The notes: generated by a model not told the origin, from the sequence alone. A stretch of 64,000 nt of DNA from Colwellia psychrerythraea (GCF_000764185.1 NZ_JQEC01000021.1:186001-250000); one strand, 5' to 3'. Positions 28,222-38,310 are shown, counted from the stretch's first letter. A program made the numbers and translations.

Positions 28222-29973
28222 TTAAGAGTTGTCACTTAGCCAAAGCTTTAGTTCGTTGATAGGTAATGGTTTACTGAAATAATAACCTTGCGCGAAGTCG
28301 CAGTTTTCTTGTTTAAGAAATAGCCATTGTTCCGGCGTTTCAATGCCTTCGGCTATCACTTTTAGATTTAAACCGTGTGCCATAGCGATAATGGCATGAA
28401 TTAACACCATATCTTCTTTATCTTCAGGTATTCCTTGAACAAAACTACGGTCGATTTTAACGGTATTGATGGGACAACGTTTCAAATAGCTTAATGCAGA
28501 ATAACCCGTACCAAAATCATCAACCGAAAAACGAATACCTAATTCATGAATAGCCGAAAGTTGTTGGTTAACTTCCTCACAATCGTCAAGTAACAAGCTT
28601 TCAGTAATTTCAATTTCCAAGTTTTCGGGTAGTATTTTTTTAGCTTTAATGGCTTTTTGTACTGTTTTAAACCATGTTGAATTTTTAAACTGTAGCGTTG
28701 ATGCATTGACCGCAACATTTAGGTTCAAAGGCAATTTTGATGTTATTTCTGTTATTGCCATAATCGACTGTTCAAATACCCAAGCGCCAATTTCATGAAT
28801 GTGCCCGGTAGACTCTGCAATAGGAATGAAATAATCGGGAGGAATACTGCCTAAGGTTGGGTTATTCCAACGCAGTAAGGCCTCAACGCCTATAGGGCGT
28901 TCAGTAGCAGCATCAATGATTGGTTGATAATGCACTTCGAATTCATCGTTTTTAATGGCATGACGCAATTGTTTTTCTACTGCAAGCCGTTTGTGTGCTG
29001 CCGCATCCATTTCTTCAGAAAAGAAACTAAAAGTATTTTTGCCATTTTGTTTCGATTTGTACATGGCAATATCGGCAAAATCGACGAGTTTACTCGGATC
29101 ACTAAGTTGGGCCGGATATACACAAACGCCGATACTGGCACTCAAAGAAATTTCTTCATGTTCAATGATGATCAATTTTCTTGCTGAAAGCAGAATTTGA
29201 TTGATGCGACCAATTAGATGTTGTGAATCGTCAACATCGGTTAATAAAATAACAAATTCATCACCACCAAATCTCGCAACAGTATCTGTTTTTCTCACTA
29301 AGCGAGTAAAACGATCTGCCATTTCGATTAAAACACAGTCGCCAATTTTATGACCTAAACTATCGTTGATAGATTTAAAACCATCAATATCAACAAATAA
29401 TAGAGCAAACTCTTTACCTTCTCGATCAGCTCTGGCGGTCGCCCGCTCTATTTCCAAGAACAATCTGCGTCGATTGGGTAAATTAGTTAATATGTCGTGA
29501 TCGGCTAGAAATTTATTTTTATCCTCTAAGGTACTTCTTGTGATAATTTCTTGCTCAAGACCAAAACGAAGACGCCACAACTCCATGAATAGCGATATTT
29601 TTGCCGCTAAAATGTCTGGCTGTACTGGCTTAGTAATGTAATCAATGGCTCCTGAAGAATAACCTTTTAGAATATGTTGTTCATCGCGATGGACAGCTGT
29701 TATAAAAATAATTGGAATATGCTGGGTTTGCTCTTCCTCTCTTAATAGTTCTGCCGCTTCATAACCATCCATAACCGGCATTTGTACATCAAGTAAAATT
29801 AATGCCAAATTTTTAATTTCGATAGCCTTAAATAGTGCCTCTTCTCCTGACTCTGCTTCTATGAGTTCGGCATCAATGGATTTAAGTAATTGCCTTAGTG
29901 CAAAGCGATTAGCCGCGATGTCATCAACAATTAATATTTTAGGTCTAAAGGCATTACGTGATTTAGGCGTCAT
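28222..29973 (-). CDS. response regulator with GGDEF and EAL domains
   Basis: A 583-residue c-di-GMP enzyme: receiver (about residues 10-130, LLDVQMPVMDG), GGDEF (about 160-320) and EAL (about 330-580). The GGDEF motif is intact in VARFGGDEFVILL, with the RKTD inhibitory site five residues before it. The EAL site is intact too: GVEALLRW, ITESLL, VDDFGTGYS, AEGIETPEQW. Both activities look possible, and phosphorylation would set the balance. A longer reading starts at 30063, overlapping the upstream gene; ATG 29973 is preferred because the receiver strand KILIVDDI follows soon after, leaving a 16-base gap. Confidence 0.92.
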   Translation of the reverse strand: MTPKSRNAFRPKILIVDDIAANRFALRQLLKSIDAELIEAESGEEALFKAIEIKNLALILLDVQMPVMDGYEAAELLREEEQTQHIPIIFITAVHRDEQHILKGYSSGAIDYITKPVQPDILAAKISLFMELWRLRFGLEQEIITRSTLEDKNKFLADHDILTNLPNRRRLFLEIERATARADREGKEFALLFVDIDGFKSINDSLGHKIGDCVLIEMADRFTRLVRKTDTVARFGGDEFVILLTDVDDSQHLIGRINQILLSARKLIIIEHEEISLSASIGVCVYPAQLSDPSKLVDFADIAMYKSKQNGKNTFSFFSEEMDAAAHKRLAVEKQLRHAIKNDEFEVHYQPIIDAATERPIGVEALLRWNNPTLGSIPPDYFIPIAESTGHIHEIGAWVFEQSIMAITEITSKLPLNLNVAVNASTLQFKNSTWFKTVQKAIKAKKILPENLEIEITESLLLDDCEEVNQQLSAIHELGIRFSVDDFGTGYSALSYLKRCPINTVKIDRSFVQGIPEDKEDMVLIHAIIAMAHGLNLKVIAEGIETPEQWLFLKQENCDFAQGYYFSKPLPINELKLWLSDNS

Positions 29974-29989
29974 AAATAAGTGGCCATTT

Positions 29990-30937
29990 TTATTGCAAAG
30001 GATTAAAGATATGAAGTTGATTACCACCAGCTTGCTTCGCTTGATACATTGCATCGTCAGCATGGCGGGTCAATTCATCAATGCTTCTACCATGGGTAGG
30101 AAAAATTGCCATACCAACACTTGCACCAATTTTTATCGAGTGCCCCTGATAGCTAATTGTTTGTCCTATTTTCTTTAGTATGACTTGGTCAATTTTCCTT
30201 TGCACAATATCGGTATTTTCTATTTCACTCATTAAAACAATGAATTCGTCACCACCAACCCGCGCAAAAGTATCATATTGGCGAATCAATGATTTTATTC
30301 TACCAGCAGCTTCCCTTAGGGTGAAATCCCCCGCTTCATGACCGAATAGATCGTTTACTTGCTTGAACTTGTCCAAATCAATCATTAACAAGATCACCTT
30401 TTTATTAAAGCGAGTTGCTCTATTTATTTGCTCGTCAAAGGCGTTAATTAAACCGCGCCTGTTTGGTAAACCAGTTAACTCATCATGATGAGCTAAATAA
30501 GAAATATGCTGTTCAACTTCAATGCGTTTTTCTATTTCTTGCTGTAACCCTGCTCTTAATAACCAAAGATCGAGAAAAACCCTCACTTTTGACTGTAAAA
30601 TTTCAGGAACAATCGGTTTAGTCAGATAATCAACCGCACCATAGCTATAACCTTTTAATATTTGATCTTCTTCTCTACTTATCGCCGTGACAAAAATTAT
30701 CGGGATATTTTTTGTTTGCTCTTCACCTTTGAGTAATCGGGCCACTTGATAGCCGTCTATTTCAGGCATTTGTACATCTAACAAAATCAATGCCAAGCGA
30801 GTAGCTGATATCGCGCATGATAATGCTTTATGTCCGGAATCAGCCGTGATTAAATCGGCTTCAAAACCTTTTAATAGATGTTTGAGAGCCAACAAATTAC
30901 TATTAATATCATCGACTATTAATATCTCCGGTCGCAT
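29990..30937 (-). CDS. response regulator diguanylate cyclase (REC-GGDEF)
   Basis: A 315-residue protein: receiver (residues 1-125, with LLDVQMPEIDG) and GGDEF (about 150-315). The catalytic motif is ARVGGDEFIVLMS, preceded by the RQYD inhibitory site. It makes c-di-GMP from two GTP when phosphorylated. The receiver is closely similar to that of the next gene (MRPEILIVDDINSNLLALKH versus RPKILIVDDIAANRFALRQ), suggesting a duplication. It is the first gene of the signalling operon ending with cheB. Confidence 0.93.
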   Translation of the reverse strand: MRPEILIVDDINSNLLALKHLLKGFEADLITADSGHKALSCAISATRLALILLDVQMPEIDGYQVARLLKGEEQTKNIPIIFVTAISREEDQILKGYSYGAVDYLTKPIVPEILQSKVRVFLDLWLLRAGLQQEIEKRIEVEQHISYLAHHDELTGLPNRRGLINAFDEQINRATRFNKKVILLMIDLDKFKQVNDLFGHEAGDFTLREAAGRIKSLIRQYDTFARVGGDEFIVLMSEIENTDIVQRKIDQVILKKIGQTISYQGHSIKIGASVGMAIFPTHGRSIDELTRHADDAMYQAKQAGGNQLHIFNPLQ

Positions 30938-31307
30938 ATTTTTTATATAAGTTTCTCTAAATATTGTCTATTTAGTATGAGTATAGACTAGAGGTTTTTA
31001 GTTTATTTATTTTATGTTGAAAAAAACAAAATTGTTTATTACAAGTTGGTAATAGTAATAAATGGGCTTGCATATTAGCGCCTTGTCTTTTCAGCCTAAA
31101 GCAACAAACAATTGTCCTTTAATATAGAGCGTTCGATTTGTGACTTATACTATTTGACTTTTTACAGTCATGATCTGATGCAGATAGGCGAAGGCACTTT
31201 GTGCCCCAGAGTGAGATATAAATACGAAAGTTATGTCAGCTTTATGATCGAAAAATTGTCATTAATATTGCTAAGGCTTTATGTAATGCAAGTTAGAAAA
31301 TAAAACT
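30938..31307. other. 370-base intergenic region, promoter of the signalling operon expected
   Basis: AT-rich DNA between the REC-GGDEF start and the stop of the STAS-like gene. A weak TTG-started reading at 31112-31303 has no ribosome site or recognisable sequence and is not called. No repeat or hairpin was recognised. Confidence 0.5.
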
Positions 31308-31667
31308 TTAAATCAACCAAGCAAGTGCTTCATCACGATCGGTAAATACTTCAATATTTAAGTCGGTTGAACTTGGGATACTCGCCGAAAATTCAGCACT
31401 CATCTTAGCCAACTTATTAGGTGCAAATATGGCGATTTTATCAATAGCGGTTAAAGTACCAAACTGTATTAGTGCATCAAGTTGTGTTGAATACGCATTG
31501 GTTTTGTTAATGAGTAGTGAAAATGAATCACTGAAAATAGATGATAAATAGTGGTGTATTTCGTCAACCATATTGAGGTCAATATCAGCACCATTGTAAA
31601 CGGTAATCTCGGCAAGATCTTTGCGCAACACAGAGATTTTTGCAAAGGATATTTGGTGTATTTCCAT
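31308..31667 (-). CDS. small STAS/SpoIIAA-like protein, function unknown
   Basis: A 119-residue soluble protein with alternating strands and helices: ISVLRKDLAEITVYNGADID, then FSDSFSLLINKTN, then AIDKIAIFAPNKLAKM, and a closing IEVFTDRDEALAWLI. This order and the last motif resemble SpoIIAA-like STAS domains found beside signalling proteins. The family was not securely identified. It shares direction with the c-di-GMP operon 370 bases downstream. A 9-bp hairpin, TAGACTTGT and ACAAGTCTA at 31690-31716, lies in its leader. ATG is preceded only by a weak AGGGAT. Confidence 0.55.
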   Translation of the reverse strand: MEIHQISFAKISVLRKDLAEITVYNGADIDLNMVDEIHHYLSSIFSDSFSLLINKTNAYSTQLDALIQFGTLTAIDKIAIFAPNKLAKMSAEFSASIPSSTDLNIEVFTDRDEALAWLI

Positions 31668-31824
31668 ATATTATTTTATCCCTGTTAGCTAGACTTGTTG
31701 GCCTCCTACAAGTCTATGTATCGCTATATATTATTAGTTAAGTAATATTTAGCTTAAGAATAATCCTCTATTTCACTTGCTTAAACAAGAGCTAAACAAT
31801 AATAACTTCAAAAGCTTATACAGT

Positions 31825-32652
31825 TCACCAATGAATGGGATCCACTTTGTAGTAGTTTGTCATTTGTTTATAAAGTGCCGGGTGTTCTATTGAAAATTGC
31901 TGTGCCTTTTCAAAAAAAACTTCACTAACAACCGCAAAAAACTCTGCAGGCTCAGTTGCGCCATAATAGTCAAATATTGATGGCATGCCTGCACTTGCTT
32001 GCTTTCTTAATAATTTAAATTGCTCGGAAAACACATGTGACCAGCATTGATAACTCTGGCCTTTACCTAAGATAGGTGCGCCATTTGCTTTGCCATTCTC
32101 TTGATCAAGTTGATGGGCAAACTCATGAATAACCACATTATGACCGTCGTTAGGTAACTCTGCACCATGTAAACTGTCTTGCCAAGATAAGACTATTTTA
32201 CCAAAATCCCAAGACTCTCCTGATAAAGCAATCCTTTTGGTGTACTGAGTACCATCTGGATTTAACTGGTTTTGCTGTTTAACAAAGGCGCTTGGGTATA
32301 CCAAAATAGTTTTTAATTTTGGATAATAATCGGTTTTTCTGTTGAGTAATAATAAACAAGCTTGTGCTGCTATGGTGATTTTTATTTCATCGGTAATCTT
32401 AACGCCGTTACAGCCAATGAATTCTTTTTCAGCGATGAACACTTGAATATGTTGTTTAAGCTGCAACTGTAAATCGGCAGGCATCTGTCTGAAATAAGGC
32501 ATACGTTGTTGGATTATTTTTCGCCACTCCTTCTTAAAAGGCAGGCTTCGTACTTTGTCGCGTTTATATTCACGCCAATATGGTTTGGCCATTAAAGAGC
32601 CAATAATAGTGATGGCAATAAACAAGGGTATCAAAATAGGTAACATAAACAT
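31825..32652 (-). CDS. mtfA: MtfA-type zinc peptidase
   Basis: A 275-residue protein of the MtfA (DUF980, peptidase M90) family. The zinc motif HEFAHQLDQENG is complete, and the third ligand region is AEFFAVVSEVFFEKAQQF. An N-terminal hydrophobic stretch (residues 3-22, LPILIPLFIAITIIGSLM) suggests membrane attachment. E. coli MtfA is cytoplasmic, binds the Mlc repressor and has aminopeptidase activity; the membrane anchor here is a difference. It stands alone between the STAS-like protein and the Aer-like receptor. Confidence 0.85.
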   Translation of the reverse strand: MFMLPILIPLFIAITIIGSLMAKPYWREYKRDKVRSLPFKKEWRKIIQQRMPYFRQMPADLQLQLKQHIQVFIAEKEFIGCNGVKITDEIKITIAAQACLLLLNRKTDYYPKLKTILVYPSAFVKQQNQLNPDGTQYTKRIALSGESWDFGKIVLSWQDSLHGAELPNDGHNVVIHEFAHQLDQENGKANGAPILGKGQSYQCWSHVFSEQFKLLRKQASAGMPSIFDYYGATEPAEFFAVVSEVFFEKAQQFSIEHPALYKQMTNYYKVDPIHW

Positions 32653-32776
32653 CCTTACAAGGTGAGTTACTTATTACCTTGGTACGATACGGGATAATTT
32701 CAAGCCGTGAGGATTTTTTAGATTATATAAAAATTAGCTAAAGTCGGGGCTATAGATACACAGAGCCGTTGATAAT

Positions 32777-32816
32777 ACCCTTGCTAATTTACTTGTATTG
32801 TTAAATTAGCAAGGGT
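32777..32816. terminator. long perfect hairpin after the Aer-like gene
   Basis: Arms ACCCTTGCTAATTTA and TAAATTAGCAAGGGT, 15 bp perfect with a 10-base loop, begin 40 bases after the receptor stop. There is no T run on the minus strand, so it may act as a stability or Rho-assisted end rather than a classic terminator. Confidence 0.55.
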
Positions 32817-32856
32817 TAAGTGATGATTCTAGATTTTACAGTTTAAGGATTGGTAA

Positions 32857-34395
32857 TTATTTAAATGTGGTACTTAAACCATCAATTAGCTCGGCACTTT
32901 TGCTTACTTCAATGCCACAGTGATTTACCTGTTCGGCTAAATCAGCATTATTTTTCGAGATACCGTCTATAGTGACAATACTCTGATTCATCTGATTAGC
33001 AACAACACTTTGTTCTTCGGTTGCTGTTGCTATTTGGGCTGTCATATCACTAACCTGGTTAACATTGCTAATAATATTATCCATAGCTTGATTTAATTTT
33101 ATTGTGTCTTGTGAACATTCTTCCGCATTAGCTTTACTTGCCAACATCACCTTACTCCATTGTTGCAAGGTTGTTTGTAACGCTTGTACAGAAGTTTCAA
33201 TTTGCACGGTAGCGCCCTGCGTTCTGCTTGCTAAAGTCCTAACTTCATCGGCTACCACAGCAAAGCCACGCCCTTGCTCCCCAGCCCTAGCTGCTTCTAT
33301 CGCCGCATTTAAAGCCAGTAGATTAGTCTGATCGGCAATACCTTGTATTTCAGACATGATTGTTGATATTTTATCCACATCTTTAACTAAATCAATAGCA
33401 CTTTCTGCGGCAACGCCGACTTCATTTGCTAACGTAATGATTTTAGTTTGAGTTACTTTAGTGATATTGATATTTTGCTTACATTCATCTTGGATGTTTA
33501 CCATTTTGTCATGAGTGTGTGTGGTATTGGCACTCACCTCATCTATAGTAGCGCTCATTTGCGTAATTGCGGTGGCAAACTGTTCAAGGTGAGAGTTTTC
33601 CTCATGAATGCCTTCGATCATATTATTAGCGGCTTGTTCAAGATCAGTTGCTACTTTGAGTAAACTTCGGCCTGAATCTTTACTACGACCTAAGATAGTG
33701 CTTATTCTTGCTTTGTATAACTCCGCTGGGTAATTGACTATGCTGGTCAGCCCTTTGCCTGAAAATATAAGTCGTGATGGACTATCAAGTTCCGATTTAG
33801 TCCGTGACGCTGATTTTGGAAAAACCAAAAGTTCCTCAGAAAAAATAAGAAAAATTAATCCAATAGTGGTCAATAGAATAGCTGTAGATACTAGCGGCGT
33901 TAAATACAGTGAAGTTGCTAGACACGCAAGCATAATAATAATTGCCGCCATGATACGTTTAAGCATAGTATTAGCATTAAAGTCATGGGCTAATTTACCA
34001 CTGTTTATTCGGTCATATAATTGTTGAGCTTTTTGCTTTTGACGATCTGAAGGCTTAGTTCTTACTGACTGGTAACCAATTACACTATTGTTTTCATATA
34101 ATGGTGTTACATAAGCATCAACCCAATAGAAACAACCGTTTTTACTGCAATTTTTTACCATACCTCGCCAAGAATCACCTCGTTTTAGTTTTTGCCATAA
34201 ATCAGCAAACGCTTCCTTAGGCATGCTGGCATGACGAACAATATTATGAGGTTGGCCAACTAATTCAGTAAGGGAGTAACCTGAAACGCTACAAAACTCA
34301 TCATTAGCATAAGTTATCCTGCCATTTAGATCGGTAATTGAGACCAATTGTTCAGAGTCTGACAAGGTTATTTCATTTGCTGGTGAGTTATTCAT
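32857..34395 (-). CDS. PAS-containing methyl-accepting chemotaxis protein (Aer-like)
   Basis: A 512-residue receptor. A PAS domain fills residues 15-115 ([36 protein letters not shown]). Two adjacent hydrophobic segments near 150-190 form a membrane hairpin. The signalling domain carries the hairpin-tip sequence [20 protein letters not shown], ending around residue 500. Aer-like receptors bind FAD in PAS and sense the redox state or oxygen, not periplasmic ligands. A perfect FNR-type box lies 107 bases upstream of the start, consistent with oxygen-linked expression. FAD rather than haem binding is an inference from the Aer pattern. Confidence 0.9.
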   Translation of the reverse strand: MNNSPANEITLSDSEQLVSITDLNGRITYANDEFCSVSGYSLTELVGQPHNIVRHASMPKEAFADLWQKLKRGDSWRGMVKNCSKNGCFYWVDAYVTPLYENNSVIGYQSVRTKPSDRQKQKAQQLYDRINSGKLAHDFNANTMLKRIMAAIIIMLACLATSLYLTPLVSTAILLTTIGLIFLIFSEELLVFPKSASRTKSELDSPSRLIFSGKGLTSIVNYPAELYKARISTILGRSKDSGRSLLKVATDLEQAANNMIEGIHEENSHLEQFATAITQMSATIDEVSANTTHTHDKMVNIQDECKQNINITKVTQTKIITLANEVGVAAESAIDLVKDVDKISTIMSEIQGIADQTNLLALNAAIEAARAGEQGRGFAVVADEVRTLASRTQGATVQIETSVQALQTTLQQWSKVMLASKANAEECSQDTIKLNQAMDNIISNVNQVSDMTAQIATATEEQSVVANQMNQSIVTIDGISKNNADLAEQVNHCGIEVSKSAELIDGLSTTFK

Positions 34396-34501
34396 TAAAA
34401 TATATCCAAAGGAGTGAACTGATAAGATAACTTGAAATTTAGTGTAAAAATATAAACAATCAAATCAAGGTAGTTGAGAAACTGGAATTAAGCACCTTTA
34501 T

Positions 34502-34515
34502 TTGATATAGATCAA
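34502..34515. promoter_or_regulatory. FNR-type binding site
   Basis: TTGATATAGATCAA matches the FNR/ANR consensus TTGAT-N4-ATCAA exactly. It is 107 bases before the Aer-like start codon, a plausible activator position. Confidence 0.6.
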
Positions 34516-34590
34516 TGAATTAAAAGCATAAAATGTAATTTTATGTAAACCCTCTCGATATACCCAACATTAATCGTATGAAATACAGAC

Positions 34591-34621
34591 AAAAAAAAGC
34601 CCCGCTGCATGCAGGGCTTTT
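34591..34621 (-). terminator. Rho-independent terminator of the capA-like gene
   Basis: AAAAGCCC and GGGCTTTT pair around a GC-rich loop that includes the palindrome CTGCATGCAG. On the minus strand a run of eight T follows. It lies 14 bases after the CapA-like stop. Confidence 0.9.
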
Positions 34622-34634
34622 ACTCTTTCCGGAA

Positions 34635-36782
34635 TTACTTGGTGATAACAACACCTTTAGAATTGCTATTATCCGTTTTCATTACTTCAGAGAAACCTAA
34701 ATAAGCCGGTTGACGACTATCCAGAGTAAAGAATGGTGGTTTTGAGCTATTGGTAAAAGCGCTATGCCATTCAATAACAGCAAAGTCATCGATAGCTAGC
34801 TGGGTAGTACTACCATTGAGCAATTCAACCTCAACCATAATGCGATAGCTTTTATAACCAATTCGTGGTGAATTAAAGTCTACTTCAACGCTTTGCCATT
34901 TATCTTTGCCTGTTAACTCTACCGTTTTTATTAAGTGTTTAGGGCTATTTTTAAAAGCATCAAATAATTTTTGTCTACTTTTTCTACCTTGCCAATAATA
35001 GCTTAATTTGACTGCATTTTTTATTTTATAATTGGCTTTAATCGTCATCGGTCTGCTGGCTGAATAAACACGCCAAAAGCTCTTTACCCCAAAAGTAGTG
35101 GCTTGTTGCTTGTTAAGCGCTAAAGCAATACTACGATTACCACTAGCACCATCATTATTTAAAGTCATCAAACTTCTATCAAAAAATAAACCGCGCTCTG
35201 GGCTATCAAAAGTTGGGTAACTTTCAAAGTCACTACCATTGATTAAGTTTTTCCCTAAGCGATATTTTACCTGTTCGTTATCCAGCAAAACCTCACTTAA
35301 TTGTTGATGCCAAGGTAAGTGATACAAGCTCGCTATTTTACTACCTTGGGCAAAAGTTAACTTATACTGCTCTCCTGCCTTTTGAACGTACTTGTTCTTA
35401 GTTACCTCAGTGTTTATTGACTTAACAGTGACTGACGCAGTTATTGGCGTGATAACACCATGACCACCTGATTGGCGAATATGGGTATTACGTACCTTAG
35501 AAAGCTCAGTTAATCGCTTCATTACCGTATAACGATTAACACCAGTAGCAGGTGTTGGTTTATAACCTTTAACATATAGAGGCACTATTTCGGCGCGATG
35601 AAATTTCCCTTCATCTAACCAAACATACAAAATAAAGCTATGTTGGGTGGCACTAAAGTTTTGGTCAAAGATAAAGTTGCCCATAGAATAAGCAATTAAT
35701 TTATTATCATATAACTCTAAACCTTGGGTAACATGCGGATGATGAGCAATGGCAAGCGCCGCGCCTTTGTCTAGTGCCGATTTTAACCTTTGCTCAGTAA
35801 CACCGGTTGGGCTATTTGCATATTCTTGACTACCATGATATTGCACTATAGTCACTCTATCTTCAGCCACTTCTTGGCCAACGGAGTTCAAAATATTTTT
35901 CATTGAACCGTAAGCGGCACCGCCATGTTGATGGGTAGCGGTTTGAGTTGGCTCAGACCGCCCTTCCCAACCAACATAACCTAACATAGAGAATTTGGTG
36001 TTCTTGATTATTTCGCGGTGCGCTTTTAATGCCTGTTTTTCATTCATACCAGCACCAGAAAAACCTAATTGGCTTTGCTGTAGAAATGCAACAGTCGATT
36101 CCATGCCCGGCTCTAGGTAATCATAGGTATGGTTATTACCCAAACTTACGTAATCAATACCTGCCCATGATAAAGCGTCAAGAATTTCAGGGCGAGAATA
36201 AAAAGTAACTGACTTAGGAGCACGGTCACCTGGCTTTTTATCGGCAATTTGTGTCTCTAAATTTACAGCGGCGTAATCAGCAATACTCATATAAGGCTTG
36301 ATGTGCTCAACGATTTTTTTACTGTCTTCAAGCCTTGTTTCAGGGTGAATCAAAATAGAATCACCAAAGTAAGGCTTGTAATAACGTCGGTCCATCATCA
36401 CGTCACCGCCAAAAGCAAGCATCACGCGTTTTTCTTTTTTAGCCACTAAGGTCATATCAGCAATAACACCGTGACGCTTTTTAGTTTGCAGTGAGAATAG
36501 TTCATAATGACTGAACGTTTGGATATTGCTAAAATAGTCTTTTTTTACAAAACTAAGTTGGTAAATATCGTCTTTAACAGCTGATTTTATAAGGGGCATA
36601 ACAAAATGTCCCTGCTCATTACTCCTCACCGTTTTCCCGTTTAGGGTGATTTTTACATTACTGAGAGGGTTATGTGATTCATCAAACAAACGGCCGGTAA
36701 TGTTAACGGTTTGATCTGCATTAACAGTAGAATGAAAACCAAAAGCGGCTAAGATAATTATTAGTGTTATAAATTGTCGCAT
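34635..36782 (-). CDS. CapA-family (PGA_cap) protein with N-terminal beta-sandwich domain
   Basis: A 715-residue secreted protein. A signal peptide (residues 1-22) precedes a carboxypeptidase-regulatory-like domain (about 25-85, VNITGRLFDESHNPLSNVKI). The PGA_cap metallophosphatase-like domain spans about 110-400, with AFGGDVMMDRRY, NLETQIADKKPGD, GNNHTYDYLEPG, IAHHPHVTQG and SMGNFIFDQN giving the metal ligands. The C-terminal 250 residues form a further beta-rich domain resembling carbohydrate-binding folds. CapA itself takes part in poly-gamma-glutamate export in Bacillus, but most family members are uncharacterised. No capB or capC is near, so a polymer-related role is only suggested. Confidence 0.85.
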   Translation of the reverse strand: MRQFITLIIILAAFGFHSTVNADQTVNITGRLFDESHNPLSNVKITLNGKTVRSNEQGHFVMPLIKSAVKDDIYQLSFVKKDYFSNIQTFSHYELFSLQTKKRHGVIADMTLVAKKEKRVMLAFGGDVMMDRRYYKPYFGDSILIHPETRLEDSKKIVEHIKPYMSIADYAAVNLETQIADKKPGDRAPKSVTFYSRPEILDALSWAGIDYVSLGNNHTYDYLEPGMESTVAFLQQSQLGFSGAGMNEKQALKAHREIIKNTKFSMLGYVGWEGRSEPTQTATHQHGGAAYGSMKNILNSVGQEVAEDRVTIVQYHGSQEYANSPTGVTEQRLKSALDKGAALAIAHHPHVTQGLELYDNKLIAYSMGNFIFDQNFSATQHSFILYVWLDEGKFHRAEIVPLYVKGYKPTPATGVNRYTVMKRLTELSKVRNTHIRQSGGHGVITPITASVTVKSINTEVTKNKYVQKAGEQYKLTFAQGSKIASLYHLPWHQQLSEVLLDNEQVKYRLGKNLINGSDFESYPTFDSPERGLFFDRSLMTLNNDGASGNRSIALALNKQQATTFGVKSFWRVYSASRPMTIKANYKIKNAVKLSYYWQGRKSRQKLFDAFKNSPKHLIKTVELTGKDKWQSVEVDFNSPRIGYKSYRIMVEVELLNGSTTQLAIDDFAVIEWHSAFTNSSKPPFFTLDSRQPAYLGFSEVMKTDNSNSKGVVITK

Positions 36783-36943
36783 AGTTATTCCAAGTTTTTT
36801 GCTAAAAAAGGGAGGGTTAATTAAGTAAGGTGCTATCTAGCATTGCCGAGTATAAACAATCAAAACAGGTCAAATACAAAAACATACATTCCTATCTTTA
36901 GATGACGTATAACCTAAGGGTATGGCCTTGCTAAAGAATTAGC

Positions 36944-36968
36944 TTGAGTAACTAAGCTAGTTACTCAA
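36944..36968. terminator. hairpin downstream of gabT
   Basis: A perfect 11-bp stem, TTGAGTAACTA and TAGTTACTCAA, has a 3-base loop, 47 bases after the gabT stop. On the minus strand it is followed by AATTCTTT only, so termination would be weak. Confidence 0.45.
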
Positions 36969-37014
36969 TTTTGTGCTATTCAATTAATACTCAATATTAT
37001 ATATTTTTATTGGG

Positions 37015-38310
37015 CTATTGCTCGGCAAGTGTGGCAACAACATCAGTAAATAAACGACTGAAGACATCAAGACCTTCATTAGCCATATCATCGCTAATCG
37101 TTAATGCGGGTAAAAATCGAATAACATTACCGTAAAAACCACAAGCTAACAGCACCAAACCATACTTAGCGGCATTAGCAATAATAGCTTGAGTTAACTC
37201 AGTATTGGCCTGCTCAACATCGCCGCCGTGAATAAGTTCTATCGCTATCATAGCGCCCTTATTTCTAACATCTAAAATCAAATCAGGGAATTGGTTTTGT
37301 AATTGTGATAACCGCTCATTAAATAGTGCGCCAATTTGATTGGAGCGGCTAATTAAATTTTCCTCTTCAATTATATCAAGTACCGCTAGCGCTGCAGCAC
37401 AAGCAACAGGTGATCCGCCATACGTACCGCCTAAACCACCTGGTAAAGGTGCATCCATAATATCAGTTTTACCGACAACAGCAGCTATAGGGAAACCGCC
37501 AGCAATGCCTTTAGCCATAGTGATTAAATCAGGTTCAACATTGGCGTATTCAAAGTTAAACATTTTACCGGTACGGGCAAACCCCGTTTGAATTTCATCG
37601 GCAATTAAGACAATACCGTGTTCATCACAAAGCTGACGTAATGCTTGTAAAAATTCACTTGGCGCTTGATAAAAACCACCCTCACCTTGAATAGGCTCAA
37701 CAATAATTGCCGCAACATCACTTGGCGCAATATCCACTTTAAAAAGATTTTCGATCGCTTTAAGTGATTGCTCAACGGTAATGCCATGACAAGCAATAGG
37801 GAATGGTGCGTGGAAAATATCACCTGGAAAAGGGCCAAATAAGTTTTTATAAGGGGTGATTTTACCGGTTAATGCCATGGTTAAATTGGTACGGCCATGA
37901 AAACCACCATTAAAAGCAATAACACCACGACGTCCAGTATGAGCGCGCGCTATTTTCACACAGTTTTCTACGGCTTCGGCGCCAGTTGAAACAAAAATTG
38001 CTTTTTTATCTGAATTACCAGGGGCAATAGCCACTAATTTTTCAGCAAGTTCAACTGCCACTTCATAAGGGTTTACCATGACACAAGTATGACTAAATTT
38101 ATCAAGTTGAGCTTTTACCGCGGCAATAACTTTCGGATGACTGTGGCCGGTATTACATACGGCGATTCCGGTACCAAAATCGATATAACGTTTACCTTCA
38201 ACATCCCAAATCTCTGAGTTTTCTGCACGCTCTACATACACTGAGTACATATTGCCTTGCCCGCGAGCAATTACTTGGGTTTTTCTTTGTTGTAATTCTA
38301 AATTTGTCAT
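37015..38310 (-). CDS. gabT: 4-aminobutyrate aminotransferase
   Basis: A 431-residue class III PLP aminotransferase that moves the amino group of GABA to 2-oxoglutarate, giving succinate semialdehyde. STGAEAVENCVKIARAHTGR, ADEIQTGFARTG and the PLP lysine in TMAKGIAGGFP are visible, and the IVEPIQGEGGF strand is typical of GabT. It lies 111 bases after gabD, which completes the two-step GABA shunt. Length fits GabT (426 in E. coli). Related enzymes act on 5-aminovalerate, which is the main alternative. Confidence 0.92.
   Translation of the reverse strand: MTNLELQQRKTQVIARGQGNMYSVYVERAENSEIWDVEGKRYIDFGTGIAVCNTGHSHPKVIAAVKAQLDKFSHTCVMVNPYEVAVELAEKLVAIAPGNSDKKAIFVSTGAEAVENCVKIARAHTGRRGVIAFNGGFHGRTNLTMALTGKITPYKNLFGPFPGDIFHAPFPIACHGITVEQSLKAIENLFKVDIAPSDVAAIIVEPIQGEGGFYQAPSEFLQALRQLCDEHGIVLIADEIQTGFARTGKMFNFEYANVEPDLITMAKGIAGGFPIAAVVGKTDIMDAPLPGGLGGTYGGSPVACAAALAVLDIIEEENLISRSNQIGALFNERLSQLQNQFPDLILDVRNKGAMIAIELIHGGDVEQANTELTQAIIANAAKYGLVLLACGFYGNVIRFLPALTISDDMANEGLDVFSRLFTDVVATLAEQ

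Noticed and set aside
31112..31303. 63-codon plus-strand reading in the gap before the REC-GGDEF gene
   Set aside because: TTG start without a ribosome site and no recognisable features; it would also run into the convergent STAS-like gene end.
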